DNA from: Marsupella aquatica
Lineage: Eukaryota; Marchantiophyta
DNA length: 64,000 nucleotides
Direction of reading: 5' to 3'
Assembly: GCA_973895155.1 (NCBI GenBank)
Contig: OZ316892.1
Span: 29,760,001 to 29,824,000, forward strand
The position numbers were made by a program, and so were the translations under genes. The notes below the pieces were generated by a model. It was given only the letters and a program-made list of their open reading frames with translations, made no database searches and was not told the DNA's origin. Positions 21,629 through 33,135 of the stretch are shown here, piece after piece (within the stretch, counting starts at the first letter, position 1; every line of letters begins with the position of its first letter).

Positions 21629-24031
21629 AGTAGAGGTGACAAGACCTAGCAAGAAAATCAGAGATCAGATGATTAGAAAAGATAGATTTACCATTGAAAA
21701 TCTAAAAAAACGCAAAATTAAAGATATTTTTAAGTATCCCTGTTGTGACAAGTTTTGCTTGAGGTCTCTCGGTCTAGAGGAATGCTCAAAACAACGCAAG
21801 TATTATTTTGGTCTTAAACACTTGCAAAAAAATATTTTGCTACGAGGTTGTATCGTGAACAACTGTAGTACTTCTCGTTGATATAGTGTAAATGGACAAC
21901 CTATATGTAGAGGAGGATTCAAGAAACTATATTCTTTAGGTAATAATAGATTGGCAACAATCCATGCAAACATGTTTACAAGGATTGAACGAGATACCTT
22001 TTGTAAGGAAGACTCACCTTCATTTCTAAACTTGGTGGAATGGTTGAAAGATTTTTTGCAAAAAAATATGGATTGTCTTCCCCATAAAGAGATTCATCAC
22101 TTGCCAGACAATTGGACAAAGCAAGAGATACATGGAATCTTTGAAGCTGAAACAATGTTGCGAGAAGAACAACAAGTTACATATTCTTATTTTTTGCGTG
22201 TTTGGAAAAAAAAGTTTCCAAATGTACAAATTCCTAAAAGGAGTCGATTTTCTACTTGTGGTCCTTGTACTGAATTCAAGGCTCTTCGGGACAAAGCAAC
22301 AACTGAAGAGGATAAAAGTAAGTTCCACTAACTATAACCTTCAACTTTAATTTGATGACATGTAATTCAATATTTGTCAAAGTTTATCCTTAGTTATTGA
22401 TTTTTAATTCATTGCTATTGTATCATTTCAGGAAAGTATAGCAATGCCCTTATGGAGCATCAAAAAGTACAATCATTGGAAATGATGAAGTTAGCCAAGC
22501 ATCGTAAAAAATGCTATGATGAGCCCAACAAGTATTTGGGTATTTGTATAGATGGTATGGATCAAAAGAAAATAGAGCTACCACATTTTATTCGTTGTCC
22601 AAAGAACATGGATGAAAAGTATTTCATTCCAATACATGTTGTAGGTTGTCTCATCTTCAACAGGAACCTTGTAGCAAAAGTATTTTTGACATATTCCAAT
22701 ATCCATAATGATGCAAACTTGACCATACATGTTATTCAAAATGTATTGAATACATGGGATGGGACATTACCAAGAGTGTTATATCTTCAATTAGATAATA
22801 CCACTCGGGAAAACAAGAATAAATTCTTGATGACTTATCTTCACACGTTAGTAGATTTGAAGATTTTTGACAAGATTAAAGTGGGTTTCTTGTTGGTCGG
22901 TCATACACATGACCAGATAGATCAGATGTTAGTAAATTTTTGTCTAGGTTAAACAAGCACAAAGCATTTCGCTTGGAGACTCTTGAGGATATTATTCGAC
23001 GAGCATATTCACCTGAAGCTTTGATCATATTTGTGGATGAAGTAGTCGATTTTCAAAAATTTGTCAATGAAAACGACCAGCCAAATGAGAAGGGAGTCTC
23101 AGGTAGAGTCTTGAGAGATCTCAATCTCATAACTTTTCAAAGGCAATTCAGATTCAAACGAGTCATGGAGGATGGAAACGAAGAGACAACATTTCACGGG
23201 AAACATCTTTCCACGACCCAGGATTGGGGAGATGCAGTGACGTTCGTCAATTACATTCCAACTTCAAGAATGTGGGTTGCTGCACAAATGTCACTGAAAT
23301 CAGCAAAAGGTGTTGAGAGGGATGATGTCCATGATTCTTCCAATACAGATGGTGCATTAACTACTCTGGTGAAATATGAAAAAGCTATCCAGGAAGGTTT
23401 CAATTACTTTGACAATGAAGATAAACTTTGGTGGATGAGTTTTTTTGAGAAACAAAAAGATATTATCAAAAACCACCTAGAGGAAGGTGAGTGGTTATTT
23501 GAGTGGGTTTGGCCGCAACAAAATCAAGGTGCACAACTACTTCCAAGGGTGAGAAATGAACTTGTTGAAGAAGGTGTTGATCCAACTTTGGTTGACAAAG
23601 TTGTTGGACCACAGAGAATTATGTACTCCGGACCTCGACGAAAGCAAGCTGAATTTGGAGATTTCAGAGATATGGAAGTTAACAATAAGTGGTCCATGAT
23701 ATGTGTAGCGGCACACAAGGATCCAGAAGGCAAGTTGTTTTGGATGGCAAAGGTGTCAAAGATTTTGACAAGAACTGCAGACATTCCTGAGAGAATCAAA
23801 ATCACATGGTACACAACTGAGGCAAGTGCTAAGTCTGCTATTGATGGGAAATATTTTCCAGAGAAAGATAATATATCTAATCGACTTCTCAAAGATGAAC
23901 TAGTTCTATCATCAACAGCAGTGTATGCATACAACTTTGCGCTTTTAAGTACTAATCAAATAGCAGCCAAAACTAAAAAAATTATAGAGTCTGCTATATT
24001 AGAGAGAGGTTCTGCACACTCAGAGGATTGA
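21594..24031 (+). pseudogene. DDE-like transposase with GHTHDQIDQ motif, broken
   Basis: Coding runs from the G-tract to TGA at 24,031. One intron (22,318-22,431, GTAAGT...TTTCAG) keeps the frame. Features in order: a Cys-rich segment (YPCCDKFCLRSLGLEEC), a helical middle (HEIHHLPDNWTK-like, here HKEIHHLPDNWTK), FSTCGPCTEFKALRDKA, a core beginning ICIDGMDQKK, VLYLQLDNTTRENKNK with a candidate catalytic Asp, then FLLVGHTHDQIDQM. A C-terminal part has VAAHKDPEGKLFWMAKV. Defects: in-frame TGA at 21,879-21,881; a one-base deletion near 22,929 shifting IDQM into the following LNKHKAFRLETLEDIIRR frame; and the G-tract shift. Plant and algal transposase-like proteins with GHTHxDIDQ are familiar to me, but I cannot name the superfamily with certainty. 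Confidence 0.7.
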
Positions 24032-24119
24032 GATTGATGTCCTTAAACAGGTACATGCATCAATTTTAGAATTTGATCTCGAATGAATTTTCTAAGGTTA
24101 CATGCTCTTTTACAATTGT

Positions 24120-24895
24120 ACCATTTTTCAGTAAGTAAAGACTGTGCATCAAGGCATTGTATAATATGCCATTGAATTCTGATTTCGTCCATATTTTGAA
24201 GAACAAATAGACCACAATCTGAATTGTTTGGTTGTTGAGGTACCTGAGAAAGAATCTTAAAGTTAGTCCAAAGTGTTTAATAATTGAACTAAATAAAAGT
24301 TGAAATAACTTTTCAAATCCTTACCATTGGATTGTATATCTCCACAACTCCCATTGGAACTTTTCCAAAAAATAATTCTCATTTCATTGTAAAATATCTG
24401 TAAATTATCATTCAAAGTTATTAGTCCAAAGTGTTTATATTTATGTACCACATAAATAAATTCAAATTGAAAAAATGTAATAGAATATATACGTACCTGC
24501 TAAGTATTGATCCAATTACATGGGTTGAGTGTAGACCGGCGAGAGAGTCTAGATGATACATTTTGATCAAAGATTCAATCCGATCCAAACATATTACAAC
24601 CAGACTCCAGTGCATGCTCATGTGAATTGGCATGAGAATGACCTCAATTTGGGAAAATGGTGGCTTGTAATAATTCCGCATCTTTTGAATTGATTCCAAC
24701 AGGGTCTCAACTGGTTCTATTTCAATCCTTGAAACAAGCCAAGGGTAAAAAAAAGAGGATAATGTGTTTACTGAGGGAGCCAGATCTCCATGTTCCTCGG
24801 TTATTAATTGTGGGTAAAATTACATTATTTCATCACCCAAATATTGACCGGGTTCAAGTTGGCTCAATATTTTATTGTCCAAAAAAAATCCACTA
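24120..24895 (-). pseudogene. Ulp1/C48 SUMO-protease-like gene in the transposon
   Basis: Three exons can be joined on the minus strand. Exon 24,895-24,497 holds QLEPGQYLGDEIM, then MPIHMSMHWSLVVICLD (catalytic His) and MYHLDSLAG (catalytic Asp). Exon 24,397-24,325 is short. An exon from 24,243 downward holds VPQQPNNSDCGLFVLQNMD (oxyanion Gln and catalytic Cys). Donor GTACGT and acceptors TTTACAG and TTCTCAG keep phase throughout. The order H, D, Q, C is that of the C48 cysteine protease fold, known to cleave SUMO or related modifiers. In-frame stops occur after GDEIM and in the middle exon (AAA TGA GAA), so this copy is broken. C48 domains are carried by several plant transposon families. 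Confidence 0.75.
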
Positions 24896-25066
24896 GAAGG
24901 ATTGTGTGAGAATTTATGCAGAACATGTTTCAATACAAAATCCTCCTTTGGTTCCTGCAAAGACATTACTTTGTGAAATAAGAACATAGTCCAATCATAA
25001 TCTTCCTCAATATTTCACAAGTTTGGATCAATAGATACAACATGAGAGAACTAATCAAACTTAAGT

Positions 25067-28000
25067 CTACACCTCAAGGAATGAGCCAAGATCAAGTGCC
25101 GGAGCTTCATGTTCCACTTCATCCTCATCATTGTCGTTCTCCTCCGCAGTTGTAATAATGCAAGTTCCAGTGGTGAGGGTGCTCGTAGTACCACCAATAG
25201 GTGGTTGAACCTCAAAGCTCATGGGTCCTGTACCCTCCTCGGTTGCTTCATCATTCAAGTCCCACGATTCATCAAGCGTGACAAATCGGGTCCGGATACA
25301 ATCCACCTGGCTTGCACTGAGCTCCACGGCTGTCACCGGACGTTTCCCTAACAAGGCAACGCATGAGGTCAAACCACTCCCCGCACATAAATCAGCAACC
25401 CAATCCCCTACTTCACTAAAATGTTGAACGAACCAATCTGCTAAAGCTATCGGTTTCTGGTAAGGGTTCACTATTTCTCCCAATGGTGTTACACATTTCT
25501 TTGTAACACAAGGGACTTTTATGATGTTTACCCTTTTCTCATCATGTTCAAAATTGTACATGTCTCTGGTCCTAATACCACTCTCGTGATAATATCCGAT
25601 TGACCAGTTTTCAAAAGCCCAAGCCAATCGATTCCCGGAAGGATGAGCATATACATTTGGCTTCTCCCAAATTCCAGCCTCTACACCTGCGTTACAAGTT
25701 TTTCCAAGAGCATTCATCACAGACCAAGTTTGCTGCAAAGAGTGAATCACAACAAACCTCCACATCTTTGAACTTGTCAACTTGGCAAAACAATTCACCA
25801 TATCCACAATATCACTCTCTGAAAATGGGACCTCATCATTTTCAGAGCCAGACGCATTGAATCCATAAGGAATGTCTGCAATTGCAAGTGTGTAATTCCT
25901 TTTCTCTACAAACTTATCCAGCGCCATGACATCTCCACAATGCAATGTATATCTGATAAAATTTCCGTCAGTGTTTTTCCATCGATGGTCACTCGACTCT
26001 GCTTCAACCGTTTCAATCCCACGATGACGGTTGTAGTTCTCAATCGCTTCTTGAACATAATTCTTAAACCCCGGGGGAATAACACTCGAAGTCAACTCCT
26101 CCGTAGGCTTCTCAACCGCATCGGCACCAATTGCATCCTTGTTCTTCTTCTTCAAAAAAGCTTTCAACTGCAAACGCAAACTTGTTAAAAGAATCTGGAG
26201 GAAAGACAATGGGGAGATAACCATTTAGGAATTCATACAATCAAATCTGGACGACGAATGCGACATGGGATACTCCGTATCCTAGTTCGTATTCAACCAA
26301 GCAAAAACCACAGTCAAACATCACCACCGTCAAATAACCACAAGTGAATCCGAGATGGGATACCCCGTATCCCACTTCGCATTCGACCAAGCAAAAACCA
26401 CATTGAAACATCTCAAACGTCAAATAACCACATTGAATATGAGATGGGATACCGCGTATCCCACTTCAAATTCAACCAAGCAAAAACCACATTGAGACAT
26501 CACAAACTTCAAATAACCACAAGTGAATACGAGATGGGATACCGCGTATCCCACTTGGCATTCAACCAAGAAAAAACCGCATTGAAACATCACCAACATC
26601 AAATAAGCACAAGTGAATCCGAGATGGGATACCCCGTATCCCACTTCGCATTCCAACAAGAAATCCATGAAGAAAACCTCCAAACATGGCGAAACAAATA
26701 GAAAAGTCCAATCAGTGGAAGGGGAGAACATACCACATCGGACAATTTCCCACTCCATCTTTCAAGCTCGGCAGATTCTGTTTCTTTCGAAAACATTTGT
26801 TTGCAAGTCGCCCAGTCTTTCTGCCCTGACAACTGAACAAAAAGCTTGCTGATTTTCACAAGTTTCTTGTAACTCTCGGCTTCTTTTGCCATCTGCTCCA
26901 AAGAGATCATCCGGTCCTTCACTCGGAGAAGAAGGGACTCCAAAAATCGGTCATGTTCAATTCCCTAGATTGCTCTCCAAGGTGTCAAGGTAAGGCCCCC
27001 TGCAAGCTTATTCAAAGCTTTTGGAATCGACTGCGCTTTTCCCTTTCCTTTCTTGAGTTTCTTGATCGGTGACTTCTGCTTATTCTGCCCTTTGATCTCC
27101 AACTTGTTCCACATCTCAAAGATCTGGTCTTGGAGTTTCCAGACCTTACCCGACATAAACGCAATTTGGAAGAGAGGCTCATGCTTCTTCAGGCTTGTGG
27201 CGTCCCCCAGAAAAAACCCGTCGAGGCAAACCTCCATCGCACACGCTTCTCTAGTCTTCTTGGTTTTTGCCATTCCTCTGGCAATAAAAATCTTATGCAT
27301 TGTTCGGATTTGATCAATGTTGTTCATTTTTTTCCTGTACTCCTGATCAATATTATGTTGGATGCTAAGTTTCTGAATGTCCTCCCTTGTGAGACCAGCA
27401 TACACCCAAGCTTGGAGTTCATTGAAGATCTCTCTCCCATAAGCCTGATACAATTCTCTCTTGGCCCGTGATTACCTCCAATCACTCGATATCTCCAGCT
27501 TGCTGCCTTTTCTGGGTCCCAGTCTGTCATTGACGGGCAGTCTTCCGGCATCACAAACAAGACAAATGGCGTCGTGAAATTTGTCGGATTCATTTTCATC
27601 AAAGTCTTGATGTTCTCCACATGCAACCGATCGACTGTTCGAACCAATGTTGAGTTCTCGTTGTCAATATCGTCAACAAGAAGTAGGTTAGTTGTTTTCA
27701 GAATAACTGTTGTCTTCTGAACTCGCTTAGTCTCCATCAACCAAGACACTTCTTCACGAACCACAAGTGTCTCTTCCCACTGCAAAGTTGTGGTGATATC
27801 TGTTGAATCATTTTTTTTCTTTAACAGCTCCTCTAGATGATAAAGAAAACCCACCTGACAAAGTTGAAGGAATCTGAGGTGTCTGTGAAATTGGTGGGAC
27901 CAAAGATGAGACAACACATGCACACTTCCTGGTGCAGAAGGCGCGCGCTTCTGGATGTCACATCGATCCAATTTCTTCTTGACAATAGCTTCTCCTGACA

Positions 28001-28691
28001 CCGCTACTTTAGAACCTTCCCCAGAGAGTTGATCTGCAAGCTTCCTCTTTGCCGGTTCCTTAAAAGAAACTGTGGCAGATTTCTCCTTTGTCGAGGGTGT
28101 TCCAGACATCTCCCCTGACTTCGAAGCCGGATTGGTAGGCTTCGTCACTTTCAACTTCAAAGGCCGTTCTTTGACGCCAAAGTCGGCTCCAACAACGGAC
28201 CTATATGCTACCTTCGTAAAATCCTCAACAACCCTCCAAGACTTCAAGACAAATTTCAAACACCAATAAGAAAAGTCCTCAATCTTCGGCACTTCCCAAA
28301 TTAGTTGGCAGATCGGGTCATCAGGAAATGTGTTCATCGAGACCCGATCAATTTTCTCGTAGTTGAGGACAACTATAGTGAAGGCATTGTTCGGAAGAAT
28401 GCAAAGGTACATTGGAATCTTCTTCAGCTATTTTGTTTTTGAGTCGGTGATATCCGCCTCCCCGGTGTCCATGACTAATCCATAATGGCAATGGTCTTTA
28501 CCCTTAACGATAACCAACCACACCGCTGGACCTTCATACGCTCTGTGAATATCCATCGCCCGAGCATCCCTGAAGTACCACCTATTCCTCACGAGTTTCT
28601 CCTCCGTGTAAAGGTCTTTCTTCCAAATCTCATCGACGATGGATGTCCGTGAAGACTGGGTCGAACCAGACGACTTTGATTTATTCGACAT
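25067..28691 (-). pseudogene. ParB-like domain fused to a beta-class DNA amino-methyltransferase
   Basis: Proposed start ATG at 28,691. A large exon runs to 26,734, intron 26,168-26,733 (GTATGT...TTTGCAG, phase 0), last exon 26,167-25,067. An N-terminal region of unknown fold (RNRWYFRDARAMDIHRAYEG) is followed by a basic linker. Next is a ParB/sulfiredoxin-like domain: LVRTVDRLHVENIKTLMK, RYRVIGGNHG, then AWVYAGLTREDIQKLSIQHN. A coiled linker leads to the methyltransferase: YTLHCGDVMALDKF, LAIADIPYGFN (motif IV, DIPY in place of DPPY), KPIALADWFVQHF and VADLCAGSGLTSC (SAM-binding motif I). Motif IV before motif I is the beta order of N6-adenine/N4-cytosine methylases. ParB-methylase fusions are common in phages and bacteria. 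Breaks: TAG at 28,428, a frameshift near 27,470 inside the ParB domain, TAG at 26,965. Whether the product was N4-methylcytosine or N6-methyladenine cannot be told. Confidence 0.78.
26256..26655. repeat. Five palindromes in tandem inside the methyltransferase intron
   Basis: Units of about 89 bp repeat five times. Each contains a roughly 40-bp imperfect palindrome with core GGGATACCCCGTATCCC or GGGATACCGCGTATCCC and outer arms GAATCCGAG/CTTCGCATTC. They fill most of the last intron (26,168-26,733). Open frames across them on both strands are artefacts of the palindrome. Confidence 0.9.
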
Positions 28692-28793
28692 GATCCTGAA
28701 AAAGATTGACACACTTAGAACCAGACCAAACCACTTGGCATCCAACATCAACAATTGCTAAGTCTGACGCAAAGAACAAAAAAGAGGGAGTTG

Positions 28794-29085
28794 AATGCGA
28801 AATGGGATACGCGGTATCCCACTTCGCATCCAACAACAACAAATGTCCAGAGTTTGATGCAATTAACGAAAAAGAGGGACTTGAATGCGAAATGGGATAC
28901 GCGGTATCCCACTTCACATCCAACCTCAACAATTGCCTCGAGTCTGATGCAAAGCACGAAAAAGAGGGAGTTGAATGAGAGATGGGATACGCGGTATCCC
29001 ATCTCGTATTCAATATTGAAAAGAAGGCCAAATAATAGAGTTGAATACAAACGGGGATACGGCGTATCCCTCTCAGGATTCAACA
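28794..29085. repeat. Four palindromes upstream of the ParB-methyltransferase gene
   Basis: Palindromes lie near 28,794-28,835, 28,882-28,925, 28,972-29,015 and 29,042-29,085, with cores GGGATACGCGGTATCCC (three) and GGGATACGGCGTATCCC (one). Spacing is about 70-90 bp. They lie immediately 5' of the proposed start at 28,691 and may be regulatory sites. Confidence 0.9.
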
Positions 29086-29089
29086 ATTA

Positions 29090-30207
29090 ACCAAACGAGG
29101 AGGGGAGAGTTTCTTCAGGTTTTACCTATTTTTGGTTTTGATTCGAGCAAATACAAAAAGCTATAGAGATGTTGCGGCCCGAGAAAAACGCGGAGGCAAA
29201 CAAAGTTGTAGCAAGGTGATAAAGAGATAAATGACTATTTACTCCTTAACAACTCGATTTCATTCCCGTTAGGAGTGGATAAGATCGAAAAGACCTAATT
29301 AACACAATTTGAGAAGTTTACACCAACATTCTTAGGTTGGAGAGATTTCTAATGATCTCATTAACATAAGTGTTTAACCACAAACTCAAGTGGGTAATCC
29401 TTAGGATTCACAGTGCAATAATAAAGACTAGAATTAATAAAGATTGAAACTAGAGAGAGAGTAGATAGGAGTTTTCAAAGTGCAAGGGAATTGAATTTCT
29501 GACCATCACCACTCCTTCAATAAGGATTATGGCCTAATTTAAGATTCAGAAATCAACATTTTCTATGCTTTTTGATTTCTCGTAGCAACTCTTCTCCATC
29601 TCTTGAATTTAGAAGACAACAATGTAAATCAACCCGGGACACTTTTCTGGTCTTGCTTAAGACAGTACTAGGATACTCGAATTGGTTTACTTCTCCTACA
29701 ATCCTTAAGATTGCTTGTTTGAGTGTTGTGCAAATGTCAATTTTCTCTTTGGTGAATCTTCCAAATGTATTGATCACAAATCTCATTGATCTTTCAATAT
29801 CATTAAGGCACACTCTAGCATTCATTGAACACTTCACAACAACTCAGGGGTTGCTAAAACTTCTTCCTTTTACTCAACCATGGTAAAAAGAAGGGAAGAA
29901 AAGACATAGATTTCTCCAAAATCAAAATGGGGAAATCAAATGTATCTCTCTCCTCTCGGTTGACTTTGGGTCCTCCTCCTTTTGTACTAAAAGTGGAGAT
30001 TATGAAAAGACATGCCTTTTCAAAACCCAAGTCTAAAGAAGTATGTAAATAAAAGTAAACTACCCTAGTAAAAAAAATAGAGTAGAGACTCCAATGGGTA
30101 TATCAACAAAATGCTGGAGTCTACTTACTCATATACTAGTCTACATAGCCATTTCTAGGTCTAAACTAATGTGGCTCTAACTCTCTAAGTATAACTCTAT
30201 TCAGGTC
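29090..30207. other. Non-coding stretch inside the transposon, probably part of a nested element
   Basis: AT-rich, without palindromes of the host transposon. A block near 29,510-29,545 (CACTCCTTCAA-AAGGATTATGG) recurs near 16,250. Open frames on both strands near 29,553-29,886 show no recognisable family. Absence of the host palindromes suggests this belongs with the gag-like gene at 30.2-32.0 kb as one insertion. Confidence 0.4.
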
Positions 30208-32030
30208 CTATCTTCTGGGAAGGAACCTCCTCAGGGTTAGCCATAGCAAGGGGTCTGGTCGAAGGTAAACTCCTTGCTGGCCAGTGGTAAAAGGGATGGA
30301 CGGGTCAATATCCATGTTCTCCTGATGGGTACTTGGGTCATGAGAATAAGTGTAAGAATGAGAATGGAAGTGGGTACTGGGAGTGGGGAAACCAGGAGGG
30401 TTGATGGGTGATGAGGGGCCAGTGGAATAGACTCCTGCATGAGGACTAGGAGAGAAAGATCTGGTAGTAAAGGGAGGAATCTCAGTATCAGCTAATAGCT
30501 TCTCAGTAGTCAAGTCACTCATCTCCCTTAAGGCTTCACAGGTCTTTGAGAGGCCTGTAAGTGCATCATCCACCTTGGCACTCACATCTACCACTAAATG
30601 GTTAATCTTGGAGAAAAGGATGGGTGTGGTGTTCTTGGTCAAATACTCATCATAAATCTGGGCCTTAAGAAGATCCAGAGAAGCTATCTTAGTCAAAGGT
30701 TCAACCAGATCCAAAGATTGAGTGATACTGAGTTGGAGAGTATGCTCAAGCTCATTCTTCTTCTTACTCCTTTCCAACTGCTGTTTGAGTTCAGATACCT
30801 TCTTTTTGAGGAACTCATTCTCCTTCAGTCCAACTTCCTCTTATCTGTGGTATCACTCATGGTGGAGATCTTCTCAAGAATCTGCCCTGGTTTCACTCCT
30901 AACTTTTGAGAAATGTCAGTGATGGCCTTCTCCATCACAGTGGTCTTCCTCTTCACCTTCTGGAATGTGTCTGAGATGATCTGGAAATCAGCTAGGGTGT
31001 CTAGGGAGGCATGGCCGGGTGCATCCGGAAATTCAGCCGGGTCGACGAAGGCCGGGTCGGAAAAGTCCAGGTCGAGGTTTCGGGCAGCAGACCGGGTCTT
31101 TCGAGGATTTGTCTCTGCTGGCTCCTCATCCTCACTGTCATCAGAGGTGGCCTGGGTGATATCTGGATCTGTCTCTCCATACTTTATGAAGTTGAACTTG
31201 GCCAATAGTAATTTCTTCTCCTCTCTGAACAAAACTCCTTCAAAGCTATATAGATGTACCAGGTAGTAGGAGAGGGGAGTAGGACTCTTGTTGGATAGGT
31301 TCTGTACCAACTTCCTTATCAAATCAAAGATAAGCTTAGCCCAGTTGACTTTTCTTTCTCCCTTGTAAGCAGCAACAATGGTAGAGCCAACTCCAACAGT
31401 AACTCTTCTTGGCTTCTCAGGGTACAGCAGGGATAGCAGAAAGCTGAAGACTCGTCTCAGATCAGGATCCAAACACTTAGAAACATTGAACCCGTCCTTA
31501 CTGTTGATGGCTCCTTTGAAGTAAGGGAGGATTAGATTGACAGCTCTCCCCACTGGACCTTCTCCTTCATCTTCCAATACAAAAGCTCCTGCAATCATCA
31601 TCTGAGTCCATCGCTCAGGTCGGCCTCTGGAGGTATCCTTAAACTCAGCCGGATACTCCTTGGATCGGATCTCTCTGATCATATCTTCGCTCTGATAACT
31701 CCAGGGTAGCTCCATCAGAGACTCACAGCCCATCCTGAGCAAAGACTCCCTCAGTTTGACCTTCTCAGCTTCGCTGTCCGGAATAGCTGGCCTCAGAAGT
31801 TTCATGGCAATAGGGACCTCCTTTCTCTTCGATCGTCTCACAGGGGCTTTAACCAGAGTAGGTGCAGGTGATGTTGAGGTTGAATGCCCCTTAGAGACGC
31901 GAGAAGTGGACATTCCGGCTGGATCCGCCCCTTTCTCCATAGGATTTCTGGAAGCAGAAAATTGATTTCTCGTAAATTTTCTGCCTCCTCTACGGCAAGC
32001 TCTACAATGGTGCGACTTCAGAATGTTCAA
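30208..32030 (-). pseudogene. Gag-like or plant-transposon-domain protein, one frameshift
   Basis: Minus-strand product of about 590 residues once a single frameshift near 30,835 is bridged. The N-terminus is basic and Ser/Thr-rich. A helical domain follows (GRAVNLILPYFKGAINSKDG, RRVFSFLLSLLYPEKPRRV, VNWAKLIFDLIRKLVQNLS), then an acidic segment (DDSEDEEPAETNPRKTRSAA), a coiled coil (ENEFLKKKVSELKQQLERSK) and a Ser/Pro/His-rich tail. The layout recalls gag-like proteins of plant retroelements and the putative plant transposon protein domain. No zinc knuckle, protease or RT is present. Probably a non-autonomous retroelement nested in the large transposon, but no LTR pair was found. Confidence 0.45.
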
Positions 32031-33135
32031 TCTCTTCGATTTTGACCACTAGTAGAAATGTCCGGGTCGACCTGGCCGCAACATTTCTGATCAACTGAAA
32101 ATCGTTTTGGAAGAATTGCATCAAGATTTTGTCAACCACAATGCAGGGTCATCTAACGTGGGGAAAATCTGGACTCAATCGGGCCTAAAATAGTGATGTC
32201 CGGGTCGACCTGGCCTCCCTTCTCACAACCGATGTATCCACGATCAGGGTCTCAAACTTCCTGCCTTCACTTCCAGCGGTGGAGTAGGCATTCCCCTCAC
32301 AACGAATCAGTCAGTACCCTCATATCCAAGCTCTCATCATACAATGCAAGATTGGTCCTATAATCCGGACCCAAGATCCTCTACCAAAAGGGGAGAGCCT
32401 CCTCACTCTACTACTTAAACAGCCTAATGCGCTCGGGAGCTCAAAACCTACTAAGTTCGGCTTTGAGAGGTGTGAGAGGCCGGATCGACTCTCCTTCCTT
32501 ATATCCGGATTCTGCTGTGGTCGTGCCTGTGTTTGACTTATGGTTTTAAAAACTTTGGCAATGCACAACTGTTATTCAGTAGAGTCACTTTGTAAGCTTC
32601 CTTATCTCATTATGGTTTATAGTAAAAAGTTTCGGGTCGATCCTCCTTCTCTAATATCAATCCGGGTAGGCCTCAGCTGGGCTTGAAAGTCTCATAACAC
32701 GTCAAAGTAGTCTTCAGGTACCTCTTTAGCCTCATTTGAGATCTTGAACTTAAAAATTCTAAAATTTATGGTTAGTTAACCCTTCTTTCATAAACATCCT
32801 TATCTCACAAAAGTTGAGAAGAAAAAGAAATGAGAGTAATTTTTCTGACCAGACACTTCTATTTATACTTTATCACCTTTGTATCCACAGGCGATAAGGT
32901 TTCCACAGGCGATAATGTGTATCCAAAAGCGTAGGGTTGGAGTCTGGATGTCTGTATATTTTTTTCTCTTGATGGGACAAGAGATAAGGCATATCCCCAA
33001 GTCCTTGTATTCAACCAAATAGATTTTACGCGTAGCGAATCGGGTAACTCTTTATTCATTCGGAATTGTGCCACAAAAAAAACTAAGTTGATATTCTTAA
33101 AAAGAGTCTTTACAAAGAGCCCATTCAAGATGGCT
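32031..33135. other. Non-coding interval inside the transposon
   Basis: Contains GTCCGGGTCGACCTGGCC twice (near 32,059 and 32,189) and related CGGGTCGA sequences near 32,632. No coding region is supported. No host-family palindromes. Confidence 0.4.

Noticed and set aside
26243-26758. Open frames on both strands with repeated GYGVSHL or MGYRVSH peptides, also at 28,681-29,090
   Set aside because: They are translations of the palindrome arrays, which read similarly on both strands; not genes.
25067-28691. Bacterial contamination as the source of the ParB-methyltransferase
   Set aside because: It has a spliceosomal intron, lies between eukaryotic transposon genes inside TIRs with a TSD, and shares palindromes with the rest of the element.
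29170-32083. A TIR transposon bounded by TGTTGCGGCC and GGCCGCAACA
   Set aside because: A 10-bp match at this spacing can occur by chance and no target-site duplication is present; kept only as a weak hint.
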